Shown one piece after another: positions 23,540-33,845 of a DNA stretch of 64,000 nt (position 1 is its first letter; each line of letters starts with the position of its first letter). The DNA is from Acanthopleura granulata (Eukaryota > Mollusca > Polyplacophora > Chitonida > Chitonidae), in contig JABBOT010000002.1 in the NCBI GenBank assembly GCA_016165875.1, positions 23,388,265 to 23,452,264 of the forward strand, given 5' to 3'. Position numbers and translations under genes: made by a program. The notes under the pieces are model-generated. The model ran no database searches. It was not told the origin of the DNA and was given only the letters and a program-made list of their open reading frames with translations.

Positions 23540-24433
23540 GATAAACTTATTTAACGCCCTCATCAAAATGTAAACACTGAGTGAATCCCCTGACAAACAC
23601 CACTCGGGCAAAATATCCAGTGACCCACTGACACAACACAACACGTGTACACCAGGACACTGGAGTGGAAAGCTAACTTTTACTTTTTTTACTTCATAGC
23701 TTGCACCCTTGTGCTAGCTTAGTAAGTTCAGGATCAAATCGGGTAAATTCACAATATAATACTTCTCAGAATCAAAACTACTTTTTTTATCGCTACTCTG
23801 TAAAACCAGGCCCAAAACAAAAATGCTGTTCATTTACCAATGAACTTTGATTAACTGTTTGGACTATATACGGATTGCTTGACTGTGATATACGCGCCTT
23901 AAAATGCTATATATCCTAAATGTCCCAGAAATTGACACAGCCATTGGGTCCAGAATCTTCTGCAACATTGTTTTCATCTTTGCCACAGAGGTAAACAGAA
24001 GATGCCCCTGCTTTTAGAATATAGTTTTGCTAAGCTGATAGGTCAAGTGATTCGGTGGCGCTCAAACAATGAGTTCAATAAATATTACGGTACACACACA
24101 TCGTAATATACGAGATAAATCGGCTTAACCTACATTCCACACCTTCAACGGGTTTTAGTGAATACATTAATGAAAACATAATAATAATAATGATTGAATA
24201 AATTACTAATACCCCGTCCCAAAGAATTCTACCAGAATGTTTCATCGCTTTATTATTCTGCGGAATGGCTCACCCAGTAACGGGTGGCGTTGATCATCGC
24301 CGGCTAATAACTGTAGCTGTCACTGTAACAAGTATTTACTAGTATCTCCTAGCTTATCTAGTGCGTCTTTAGCCCGCACGCCTGAATACCACAGACTTAT
24401 CACTGACAGCGCCGCTGTCTTAACCAAAAGGGT
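23540..24433. other. Non-coding stretch, nothing recognised
   Basis: Short frames only. No repeat partner or exon-like segment seen. Confidence 0.5.
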
Positions 24434-24687
24434 TTTCCTTCCTGTATCGTATCACATACACCTGAGGTAGTGGGCTTGGCTAGGGCAGCCAATTTACTCT
24501 GGGCATTGATTGATAGGCGCAGAAAACAAATTGGCGAATACTTAGCGTCGTTTATTGAGATGAAGGCCCAGGTTCCGCTAGACATTTCATCGGACAATAA
24601 CGGTGTCTGTCTACTTCAGCTCGCACGCTATACATTGCATTCTCCGTTATGGTCTCTTGTTCTGAACAAAGAACGTGAGTAGAATGG
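24434..24687 (+). repeat. Interspersed repeat A, copy 1
   Basis: Closely matches 32175-32424 in the same orientation, at about 85-90% identity by eye over 250 bp. Shared blocks include CTGTATCGTATCA, GATTGATAGGCG-AGAAAAC, GTCGTTTATTGAGATGAAGG, GACATTTCATCGGA-AATAAC and TGTTCTGAACAAAGAACGTG. Similarity stops sharply at both ends, as for a transposed unit. Both copies end at GAACGTGAGTAGAATGG, which contains a donor-like GTGAGT. The plus frame is open in this copy to a stop at the end, but the other copy has an internal stop, so coding is not supported. Confidence 0.85.
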
Positions 24688-24807
24688 TTAAATGATAGAC
24701 GTTTCAACCAAATATGTAAAGCATTTTTTGTTTCCGTTAGACATATTACGCTATAAATGAAGAATGTATGTCATTGTTTGTACCCAACATTCGGAAGTTT
24801 GTGTCAA

Positions 24808-24885
24808 TTATTTATTTATTTGATCGGTGCTGTGCGCCAGTCTCAAGACTATGTCACTTACATGATGCTGGACACACAGGTTTAT
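24808..24885 (-). mobile_element. SINE fragment, diverged 3' end
   Basis: TTATTTATTTATTTGATCGG, then a diverged GCTGTGCGCCAGTCTCAAGA and TATGTCACTTACATGATGCT, align with the tail and 3' block of the SINE family. Similarity fades before 24890. Confidence 0.75.
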
Positions 24886-25489
24886 GGATTGAAGACTCGC
24901 ACAGATGATCGATGAAAATACAGAAGTGAAGAGCAAGAACAAATCCACACTTAAAACTGTACCACTTTTTCAATATTGAATACCTTTGTTGTATTCTGAC
25001 ACAACCGTAAAGGTGAGGGATAAAACTATGTTGGTAATACAGTGGACGGTTATACATAGTTACCTACATAAAGTATTTTTAACGCTTGGACCATACGCAG
25101 TTTTGGATATACCGGTAAGTTTCAGTGGACTCTGGGCCGAATCCAGCCTTGGGCAAGGCATGTGCAGGGAACGTTCGTTGAGAACCACCTGTTTTCCACC
25201 AGTAGGGTATGCTCTAGCCGGGGCCTCCCGGTTTTCCTTCACCCCAAGAGAAAAAGTTTTGAACATGATTTTAAAAGAACAGACCACACTTAAAAAAAGT
25301 TCGCGTAATCTCGCCATTTCGCGCTTATTATGGTCTTCATTTTTTGGGGGGGCATTTTTACAGTGATGTCTACCGGATGAAGTGAACATATATGCAGAAC
25401 AACACCTGTATCTGTATTTAACGTGGAAATATAACAGTCACATCATGTTTAGCAGCAAAGAAAAAGAATTTGTGGCGTCACTGTTCTTC

Positions 25490-25660
25490 AGCATGTTCGA
25501 TATGGTCCAAAAAGTGTATCGTAGCACTTCAATCTATATTTCCATTTTAATCACTCTAACAAATGCCAATAAGTAATGAAGACCATATTTTGAATCAGCA
25601 CAAAATGGCCTTTTAGATGTTGCGTACTTTGTTTAAATGTGGTCTGTTGTTTCAAGCTAC
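25490..25660 (+). repeat. Interspersed repeat C, copy 1
   Basis: Resembles 46160-46340 in the same orientation at roughly 75-80% identity. Anchors are GTCCAAA-AGT, ATTTCCATTT, TTGAAGACCATA (ATGAAGACCATA here), AATCAGCAC-AATGGCCTTT and GCGTACT-TGTTTAAATG. At 46 kb the repeat lies against a degenerate gypsy integrase; no such remnant is visible here. Class unknown. Confidence 0.65.
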
Positions 25661-27232
25661 AGCTAATTAGTGTTCTCTACAAAGAGATGCTGGCTTCACT
25701 TTAACAAATAAAAACATTGATACAGCATTTAAACAGCAAGTTGAAAAACCAGTTCTTTACGTTATAAGTAGGCAGGAATACTAATCACTATTGTCTGAAA
25801 AACAGCGAGGACATTCCTGACATCTGACATTTACTAAGGAGATACAATTGTCTTGATAGGGACACCCGTTTTCTATATTGTTTCTGTCATTTGATGATGC
25901 CATGTCCATTATATCAGACATGACGCCCAAAGCCTGTTCCAAAATAATGGCATCGGGATGACCATGCACTACTTGGTCAATTAAAGCTTTAATACGCTGA
26001 ACTCAGAACAGGAAAAGTAAAAAGATGACTTGGTCTGCCGGCTTAATTGGCACAGACTTTGTGTAATAACCACGCACAACGTTTCAGGCATGTAACAGGT
26101 GTGTTATGACGAACTATCGCAGTCACGTCCTGATATATACCATTTCTACAGCATCAGTGCTTAATATTTCTACAATTAGTAGAACCGGGTTATAGGACTG
26201 GGCGAACACTCATTGTTCACTCACAGCAATAATCTGGTTTGCTGATGAACAAACATAGTATGGTCCATAAAGCCCAGCATACAATGAAAACATTTGACTG
26301 CATTTAATTTGGCGATAGAAAAAACTTTTTTAAAAAAGAGGTGAAGGTAATTTTAGATACAGTTTTAAATGGTCGTTTTACTTTATTTTGGGAGTGTCTT
26401 TCCCCTAAACTATAATTCTTGTAACCCATGTGTCGTTTGAGGTTTAACTTGGCGTTAAAATGTTAATACTTGACACGACTCTCATATAGTTCTCCACACT
26501 ACTACGGTAATTCGTGCCTGTCTACCGCCAAGACAGACACATAAGGCCAATTGTCCGGTCCCTTACTTTATCTGTTCAACGCAAAGGCCTGCTACAGATT
26601 TCAGTACGGTGTATCTTTCAGGCAGCTGTATGTTTACTTATATAGATCTGTTTATCTAGCAGGAACTTGACTATTTTACGAATTGTTAATCGTCTCATGC
26701 AGATAAGTATAAAGCACATGTGTCCAAATGAGAAGGATTATTAGTCTTCTGGACCAGAATATGTTGACATCTCATATCTCGATGACCTCTCTGAAGCTAG
26801 GTGCAAATGGTGCTGTTGGAATGGCAGCTGTGGCTTCCTGACACTTATTACTCAAGCAAAAAACTCTTAGCTTTAAAAGCCTTTATTAAAATCTGTCTGT
26901 TTTGGCTTTGATGGCAAAAGGGATAATGAAGGGTTGTATCGGCAAGGGCGTTCCTGAATTAGAAATGGAACTGCTTTTATTCAATCTTATTTATGTTACT
27001 TCGTCGCTGGTTTTGTAAATTGAATGGAACAAGTTATTGCGGAATTCCCATTGTTACTTGAAGAAAATCATAATAGATTGCCTTCGAGATCATGTGGCAT
27101 TTAATATGAAAGTATAATGTGAAAGACACGATATGCGGAGATGGTATATTACTAAAACGGAGGCTGATTTGCGAAGAGTACATTACATCAACACAGTAAA
27201 TTCAGATGATTGACGTGGGCACAATTGCTAGC
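25661..27232. other. Non-coding stretch, nothing recognised
   Basis: About 1.6 kb without a recognised gene, repeat partner or element motif. Confidence 0.5.
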
Positions 27233-27345
27233 GTTTTTTGCTGCATTCTTAACAAAGCAAAGAAACAAAAACAACAAAAAACAAACAAAACGACATTTGC
27301 TGCATCCTTCAAGCAAAAAGAAAAACAAAACAAAAAAAGAACGAT
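27233..27345. repeat. A-rich tandem duplication, about 60 bp unit
   Basis: TTTTGCTGCATTCTTAACAA (27236 on) and ATTTGCTGCATCCTTCAAGC (27294 on) each lead into a run of AAAC/AAAG-type A-rich sequence. The two halves look like a duplicated unit of roughly 60 bp with a simple-sequence tail. Lysine- and asparagine-rich frames through it are compositional. Confidence 0.6.
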
Positions 27346-27900
27346 TTTCAGGAAAGTGGCATAATGTTGAAAGAGTTGGGAAAAGGCAGAATAAGGATCT
27401 TGGGAAAAGGAAGTAGACTCAGTGCAAGGAAACGGGAAGTGTCTAGGTGGCAAAACAAAGAAAATGGACTTTGTTCAACTAAATTATTAATAGATTTGCC
27501 AGTCCATAATAGATGTGTTCATTGCACGTGCGGCAAAACGTGGTGGATAAAGAAATTCATGCTAACCGGAATACTGTAATTTTGGTAATTATGGAATTGA
27601 TGTCCTTACAGAAAAATTAAAGTAGCACTGTGCCTCCATCTTTTATAAATAATAAGGCATTCTGAACTTGATTACATATAAAAAGCATCTGAAGAATGGG
27701 TGACATGAAATGCCTTTGTTCCCAGCATTTAAACAGTGTCCTATAAAGAACCCGAAGCCTAATGACTCTGACATACGAATGGACATTCCATCTACACGCT
27801 ACGTACTCAATAATCAGCTACAGTAATGGGTACACCAGTACGCTCATTGAGACTGCTTTAAACAATATCAATACATTAACAGCAGCCGGAACAACACTTT
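27346..27900. other. Non-coding stretch, nothing recognised
   Basis: No element motif or exon candidate seen. A 71-codon plus-strand frame crosses the edge of the preceding A-rich repeat and is not convincing. Confidence 0.45.
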
Positions 27901-28485
27901 GCTTAATATGCTGACCGACCACATACTTCGCCTTTCTGATGGTACAGGCCGAACAGCATTAGTAACCTCATCATGCTGAGAGATCTATCTCATCTTGCCG
28001 AGAGCACAATATTCGGTCTAATTCATCATGCAGACTGTACGGAACAGACTATCCCGTCATGCTGAGAGAACACTATACGGCGTATCCCGTCATGCTGAGA
28101 GAACACTACACGGCGTGTCCCATCATCGTGACCGATCAGTTCTCGGTCTGTACCATCGTGTTGACCGAATAGCACTCGGCCTGCATATCTCATTTGGCAT
28201 ATCAAACAGTACTCTCCTTCTCTCATCATGCAGCTCGATCAGCACTCGACCAATCTTATCGTGCTGACCAAGCAGAAGTCCTCCTATCTTGGCATGGCGA
28301 CCGAACTTTACTCAGCCTATATCATAATACTACCCAAATGGCTCTCGGTCTATCTCATTTTGCTGTCCAGCTATTACTCGGTTTATCTCATGCAGCTGAC
28401 CGAACAAAGCTCTGCCTATCGCAACATGCTCGTCGAACAGTGCTCGGTCTATTTTATAACACTGAGCACAAGGAAGAAACTTGTC
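27901..28485. repeat. Highly diverged 33 bp tandem array, about 18 units
   Basis: Units follow the pattern CATCATGCTGACCGAACAGC-ACTCGGTCTATCT. They can be followed from GCTGACCGACC (about 27911) to TAACACTGAGC (about 28457). Two adjacent units near 28054 and 28087 are almost identical (CGTCATGCTGAGAGAACACT); most others share 55-75%. Because 33 bp is 11 codons, the array is open in more than one plus frame and in stretches of the minus strand. It gives 11-residue periodic peptides such as HAERTLYGVSR. A single-base shift near 28190 moves the periodic frame. Openness in several frames argues for a non-coding satellite rather than a repeat protein. Confidence 0.85.
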
Positions 28486-28847
28486 GGTATCCACTATGAA
28501 AGTCTTGGACAAGGCCCAGCTCGAGATGTTTGCCCGACATCCTTTACAAGAGGTGCCTTTTCAAGGTGCTATTTCTGCATACGTACCGATTTACTCACCA
28601 TATAGCATAGGATAAAGAATGTTAAGGAAGCCTTTAAGATCCGATACCCACGGGAAAAATGGTTTCAGTCAATGTGTTCCAACCTTGGTTTACATGAACA
28701 TAGTACACTGTGTATAATACGACACTGTGCGGTGCTTTAATGACACGAATGATTCAGCAGACACATCTGTATGTCTTTATGACAATAATGTATTAACGCA
28801 CCTTGCTTTGATCCGTACTTTGGTATGTTTTTTATTAAGCGGTTTCC

Positions 28848-28935
28848 CCATGGGCTCTATCCGGTTTCCTCCCAACATAATGCCAGAATTGCATACGTGA
28901 AAAATTCTGCGTAAAACACAAATGAAATAAATAAA
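28848..28935 (+). mobile_element. SINE fragment, 3' end, plus strand
   Basis: CCATGGGCTCTATCCGGTTT, CCTCCCAACATAATGCC, a diverged 3' block and then GCGTAAAACACAAATGAAAT followed by AAATAAATG. This is the family's 3' third in the opposite orientation to the 23.3 kb copy. The tRNA head is absent. Confidence 0.8.
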
Positions 28936-29141
28936 TGAACATATAATATCTGCCTATGGCATAATTTAGATTCAAACATTTCTGTGAAATCTCTTTAAGA
29001 ATCTCTAAATATTTTGGCGGACCCTGTGATCCAGGAACATAAGTCTTCATTATAGAGAGGTTAATTTGCAAACCCAAAAGATGTAAAGTATTCTTTACGT
29101 CCGAATATAATTTAGCGTTGATGAGCTTAACAAACAACGTT

Positions 29142-29500
29142 AGTCCTGGCTTCAACTGACACGTGAAAAGATGAAGATTTACGGGGCTAAGGGTACCTTA
29201 AAGAGCTAAAGGCGTATAACTTACTACATCCTTATCTTTCGTGTTACAGAGACAATAAAACTTCTCTACTCAATCCAGCTTTTGTCTAACTGTCTATTTC
29301 ATCCACCTCACAAAGCCAACCTGTGGAAAAAGTTAATTTACTCCTGGCATAAAGTCGTTGTAGTTGTTTATGGTTTATTGGCGGTTTCCGTGGGAGTGGG
29401 CGAAAAGGACCCGCTAACAACTTTAACAAGCTGAGCACAGTTTTCAAAACGAGACTAACTAAGGCTGGTGCATATCGCTTTAGCGTTAGGGGCCACTGCT
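29142..29500 (+). repeat. Interspersed repeat B, copy 2
   Basis: Partner of 21917-22300, same orientation. Stops in this copy break the frame that is open in copy 1. Similarity fades just before the (TA)n run at about 29528-29546. Confidence 0.65.
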
Positions 29501-29635
29501 ACGAGCCCGTCTTTAAAATATTGTATGATATATATATATATATATTGCGGTAACCGGGTCAGTCTCTGAACTACTTTTTTTCCTCTGTGTACGTTGTAGC
29601 CTGCATTGGAATTCAATCGCATATTCTAGAGGATT

Positions 29636-30400
29636 TTGTGTTTATCACAGTTGTGTCATTGTACATAAAGCATGCATTCTGGAAAAATGTATCCGTATTG
29701 TAACCATGTTTACGAACAAACCATCGATCATTTTCTTTACGTTAGTCTATAAATATGAGCGACGAAGTTGTTAAGCTCGCAGTCATTTTACTCATGCCCA
29801 TTTGAGAGCAGTCATATTTACTCTCGTTCACTTAGAAGATTTAGTGGAATTTGGTTATGTCGGTTTTCGTGCCATTCGACATACGTGAATTTGTACTCCA
29901 TTTTTCTGCACGTAGCACTTTGTGGGCTTGTGTTTCGCCACTTACTATTTTGTTTGAGACGTTCTTTTTGAGCTTGTATCGCTCATTGTCACTTTGTGCG
30001 ATTACGGACATTCCATCCAAGTTTACCCTGAAAGTGACTTTGTGTATATTTCCGAGGACTGAAACATACATCTCCAGCTCGGCATCACGGACGCTATCAG
30101 CAGCCCGTCCGCCCAGAAAAGTTGTACCTTGCCGGGGAGTTGGATATATACCATCGCCAGCGCACGGTGCCTTCTGCTGTTCGTCACTGCAGGACTGTCA
30201 CCGTTCAAGTGGAGAATTCCAAAGGACTGTGGATTCTATATTTACCTGGACTGACCTTCCTTTGGAAGCCGGAATATTCCATCCGGATTTGGACTCTACC
30301 ATTATTTTCCGTTGTACTATTTGTCTGTTTTGTTCAAATATGTGTATTGAACTTAATCAAGCGTCTTCGTGTTTCTTTGTTTGATCCTGTGTAAGGCCTA
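29636..30400 (+). promoter_or_regulatory. Candidate LTR or promoter with 5' untranslated exon
   Basis: TATAAATA lies at 29748-29755. About 31-33 bases downstream comes CGCAGTCATTTTACTC (from 29779), with an initiator-like CAGTCA, and a near repeat GCAGTCATATTTACTC starts at 29809. The spacing suits an RNA polymerase II core promoter. The following 600 bp are unusually open on the plus strand. They include the longest frame of the window, 177 codons at 29851-30384, which encodes nothing I recognise and starts at a non-ATG codon. TATA plus a pyrimidine-rich, weakly coding leader resembles the U3-R-U5 of an LTR retroelement. However, no primer-binding site, polypurine tract or second LTR is seen, so a host promoter or chance remains open. 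Confidence 0.3.
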
Positions 30401-32174
30401 TCGCTGTCTGAGAGTTGAACAAGCCATTTGTTTATCACTGTCCTCTCCGATAGTGGAACCCTTACATTGCACACCTCCCCGAAGTCCAATCCGATTTCCC
30501 TCTAAAACAGAAGCGCACAAAAGACAAGTAGACTGTCAATATACAATATAGATAATCTTTATAATAATATATAATATGTCAATAACGCCCTGGACTAAAT
30601 TCTTCCCATGGGCTTTTACAGATGGAAATGAAGATATAGGGTTTCTTACTCTATTACGGCGGTACGGCGCACCATTTCCCCCTGGATGGTAATTGCAGGT
30701 CTGTCGAATTAAAAGAACATCTTCTAGCTGTACTAAGTCAATTTTGTCTACTAATGGTTACTTTTGAAACCTCAATCTGTGTTAAGTTGTCTTTAACTAT
30801 AATAACATTGATAGGCATAACCCTTTATGTAAGCTAATTTCATGTTCTAATTGTTACAGCAGCAGGTAAAAATGAACTCGCCAACCCTTGACCATTTTTC
30901 TGCAAATTTCTGCTGGAAAAAGCAGCAGAATAAATTACTGGTATTTTAGGACAGTAATTAAGTAATGTGAAGGGTTGAGTGATGTGATAACGCGACAGTC
31001 ATCATTACCGTACATTTCGGGCCGCCGGAGACCTTAGCTGAACCACTCCTGTTGTCCTTTGTTGACAAGAAATTCGTGTGTGGACGACGAACCTTGATTC
31101 TTTATGCTTTGTATTATTATGTCACATGTGTGTAGGCCCATATGTATTTACCAGAGATAAGGAATCAGTCCGGAAGAATCCTCCACCATATGGCAATTAG
31201 AGATGAGATTAAATCGCTATCAGTATTGCAAGCATGTGATGGCCGAGGATCCAACTTTGCTGTGTATGGGGCTTGATGAAGACTCTCATTTCTCGATCAA
31301 CAATCTTGTGTGATGCATTCATCTACTGTAACATCACCCATACCACCGCACGTGATACAATACTCTGAGCTACTTCCAGAACTAATCCTGGCTTCCTGGG
31401 AATTATATCATTAGTGCACTCGGGTTTCCACATTGCGTATTTGTCATCTTCCCATCATGATTTACAAAGGATTCCACGGCTTTAATCAATATAGCATGAA
31501 TCCAATGAGCAACCCGAATGCAGACTAAACTCCTTGAATTTGTGAAAAGAAATCTATACTGATCTTCGAAATATATCTTGGTTGTGAATTTCAACGCATT
31601 GTTCGCGGTGTATTCTTGTTAAGGTTTTCTATCAAGCAAAGTTTTGAATTCATTTATCGAATTTCTTCGAAACAGACATAACAAAGCGCTGGTTTAAAAG
31701 AATATAGTGACGAAAGTGGAATTACTTCTTTTCTTAATACTTGAACATTATTAAAGAGTGTATTTTCAGTCACGAAAGTTTTTTTGTGACTTCTCTTCTT
31801 TGCCTGTATAATTATAGCAAGGTCTACATGGAGGCCAAATTAGTCACATTATCACAAAGTATCTTTGAGACATGTAACACTACAATCCACTATTTACTGG
31901 AAATAGTCGTCAGCAAACATATGCTGCTAAACTGTGAAAGCTTTTAGACCAATTCGCCTCAAATGCAGTTGAGTTGACTTTTTAAAAGTCTAGTTTGTTT
32001 TCAAAGTACCAGCTACACACATGTAGCACGTATATACAGCGGTCTGGCTATGCAGTATAAGCAGAGGCAGACTATGTGCGTTGTATCTTCATTTTAGGTG
32101 GGTTAGCGTAGCTGGCCCCGCCCGTCTCAACACCATGAACTTTTTCGCTCATTGTAGCTCCCTTGGCCTCGGTC
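30401..32174. other. Non-coding stretch, nothing recognised
   Basis: About 1.8 kb. No repeat partner found and only short frames. Confidence 0.5.
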
Positions 32175-32424
32175 TTTCCCTCCTGTATCGTATCAAGTAC
32201 ACCTGAAGTAGCTATTCCAGGGCAGCCAATTTACCCTGCGCAGTGATTGATAGGCGAAGAAAACAAATGGGCGAATACTTAACGTCGTTTATTGAGATGA
32301 AGGCCCCGGTTCCGATAGACATTTCATCGGATAATAACGATCTCTGTCTACTTGAGCTCGCACGCTAGGCATTGCGTACGCCGTTATGTTCTCTTGTTCT
32401 GAACAAAGAACGTGAGTAGAATGG
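32175..32424 (+). repeat. Interspersed repeat A, copy 2
   Basis: Partner of 24434-24687, same orientation. The frame that is open in copy 1 meets a TAG after CTCGCACGC here. The right edge is again GAACGTGAGTAGAATGG. Flanking sequence does not match, so this is a dispersed unit rather than part of a long recent duplication. Confidence 0.85.
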
Positions 32425-33616
32425 CAAAACCTAAACACATTTCCAAATATCTATGACGACTTTAATTTGGATTTAAAGCACTTACGCAGTACATGATGTA
32501 CGCCTTGGATTGCACCTATGACCATAGTGCAAGCTTTTATGTAAGCCAATCAGATGGATTTCTGTTTTCTTCGGCGATTGACCATTTTCCTGTTTCTTGA
32601 AAGGGAAAGTCAAATTATAATGAAGGGAGTATGCCCTAAAAATGGTGACCACATGCAAGAGCCTTTAAAAAGTCTGTCTACAAAATTTTATGACTTTTCT
32701 GAAGGTCGAAAATTCACTCAAGGAGACAAGCACACGCAAAGTTCTTAAAGGGTAGCGACGTCCTTATCTTTCATAACATTATCCTATGTTAATGTATCAA
32801 TTGAAGACGTATATTCAAAGCACGCTTATCGGATACAAGAGATAGTGTCTCGGTTCCTAAAGAGTGAGTGTTGCTTTAGCTAGTATGGAGACAAGAGGCA
32901 TGTACATAATGCCAGGTTGAGTATTTTTTGGAAAACCATGTCCAAAATCGAACACTGAGTCCTCTGACTTTTTACATCTTGCTTCAAATAGTTTCCACTT
33001 GTACCGAAGCTCTCCAGACCTATCATTCTTTAGATGAACTATTCTTGGATAGTTTTGAAATTTCTACTGAGAGTTGAGCTACACATAAAATACTAGTAGT
33101 GGCCCGATCAACAATGACATACTGGCCTAGATGCTGCTTGTGATGTTTTGTTTTTTAAGATTACTGGGCTGACGGTGTTCCAGGCAACAAAAAATGCAAA
33201 CATCCCATCAAACATGTCAAAATGTTCGCAACCTGGCGTAAAATGAGGCGAACGTGAGCGCTGTGCTATGTGGCCGGGAAATAACTTATCCAGGTTAAGA
33301 AAGAGAACCCAGTAGCTACTTTCACAGAATTTGCTATTTGTTTGAAGAAACACTTTCTGCACGAAGATTTTCCGGAATGATCCAATGTCACGATGTGAAC
33401 TGAAAATCCATTGTCATTTCAACAGGTTATTAGGTAAAAGCTTCAATGTCTCCGTCAGGCAATCATGAAAACTGTTCAAAAGATTTACGCCATTTAATAG
33501 AATTTTCAAGTGAACGCAGTTCGTGTGTGGAGGATACAGGATAGAGCCTGTGCAATACCAATGCATCTCGCCAGGTACCTGACGAACTGAGTCATCTAGC
33601 TTGAGGTGGATTTGAT
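32425..33616. other. Non-coding stretch, nothing recognised
   Basis: Short frames only. No element motif. Confidence 0.5.
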
Positions 33617-33632
33617 CCCACCCCCACCCCCC
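33617..33632 (-). other. C-rich run (G-rich on minus strand)
   Basis: CCCACCCCCACCCCCC gives three long G tracts on the minus strand separated by single T. It is complementary to the G-rich run at 33814-33845, about 180 bases downstream. Confidence 0.6.
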
Positions 33633-33813
33633 ACTCTGGTATTCCCAATTAATTTGCTCCAGTTTGATACTCATTAACATGATAATGTAAGTATGCATTG
33701 TTAGTATATAAAATGTAGTTATTATGTGCTTGTATATCACATAAAATAAAGTTTATAAATTCAAAACTGTCATCTGCAAATTCACCCCCAATTTTACCTT
33801 TAATAGAGCAATG

Positions 33814-33845
33814 AGGGTGGGGGTGGGGGTGGGGATTTGGGGGCG
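33814..33845 (+). other. G-quadruplex motif
   Basis: Five G tracts of 3-5 separated by single T, the last by ATTT: GAGGGTGGGGGTGGGGGTGG, then GGATTTGGGGG. This meets the usual G3+N1-7 rule for an intramolecular quadruplex. It could instead pair with the C-rich run at 33617-33632 to form a hairpin with a loop of about 180 bases. Confidence 0.7.

Noticed and set aside
24470..24682. Repeat A read as a duplicated coding exon ending at GTGAGT
   Set aside because: The second copy at 32.2 kb carries an in-frame stop, and substitutions do not favour third codon positions by eye.
25115..25260. Exon candidate ending at a strong donor (CCGGTAAGT) near 25.11 kb
   Set aside because: The donor is good, but the upstream acceptor is weak and frames are open on both strands through the region. 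There is no recognisable peptide.
29851..30384. 177-codon plus-strand frame, the longest in the window, as a protein gene
   Set aside because: It starts at a non-ATG codon, overlaps other open frames on both strands, has a cysteine/serine/phenylalanine-rich composition typical of pyrimidine-rich non-coding DNA, and matches no family I know.
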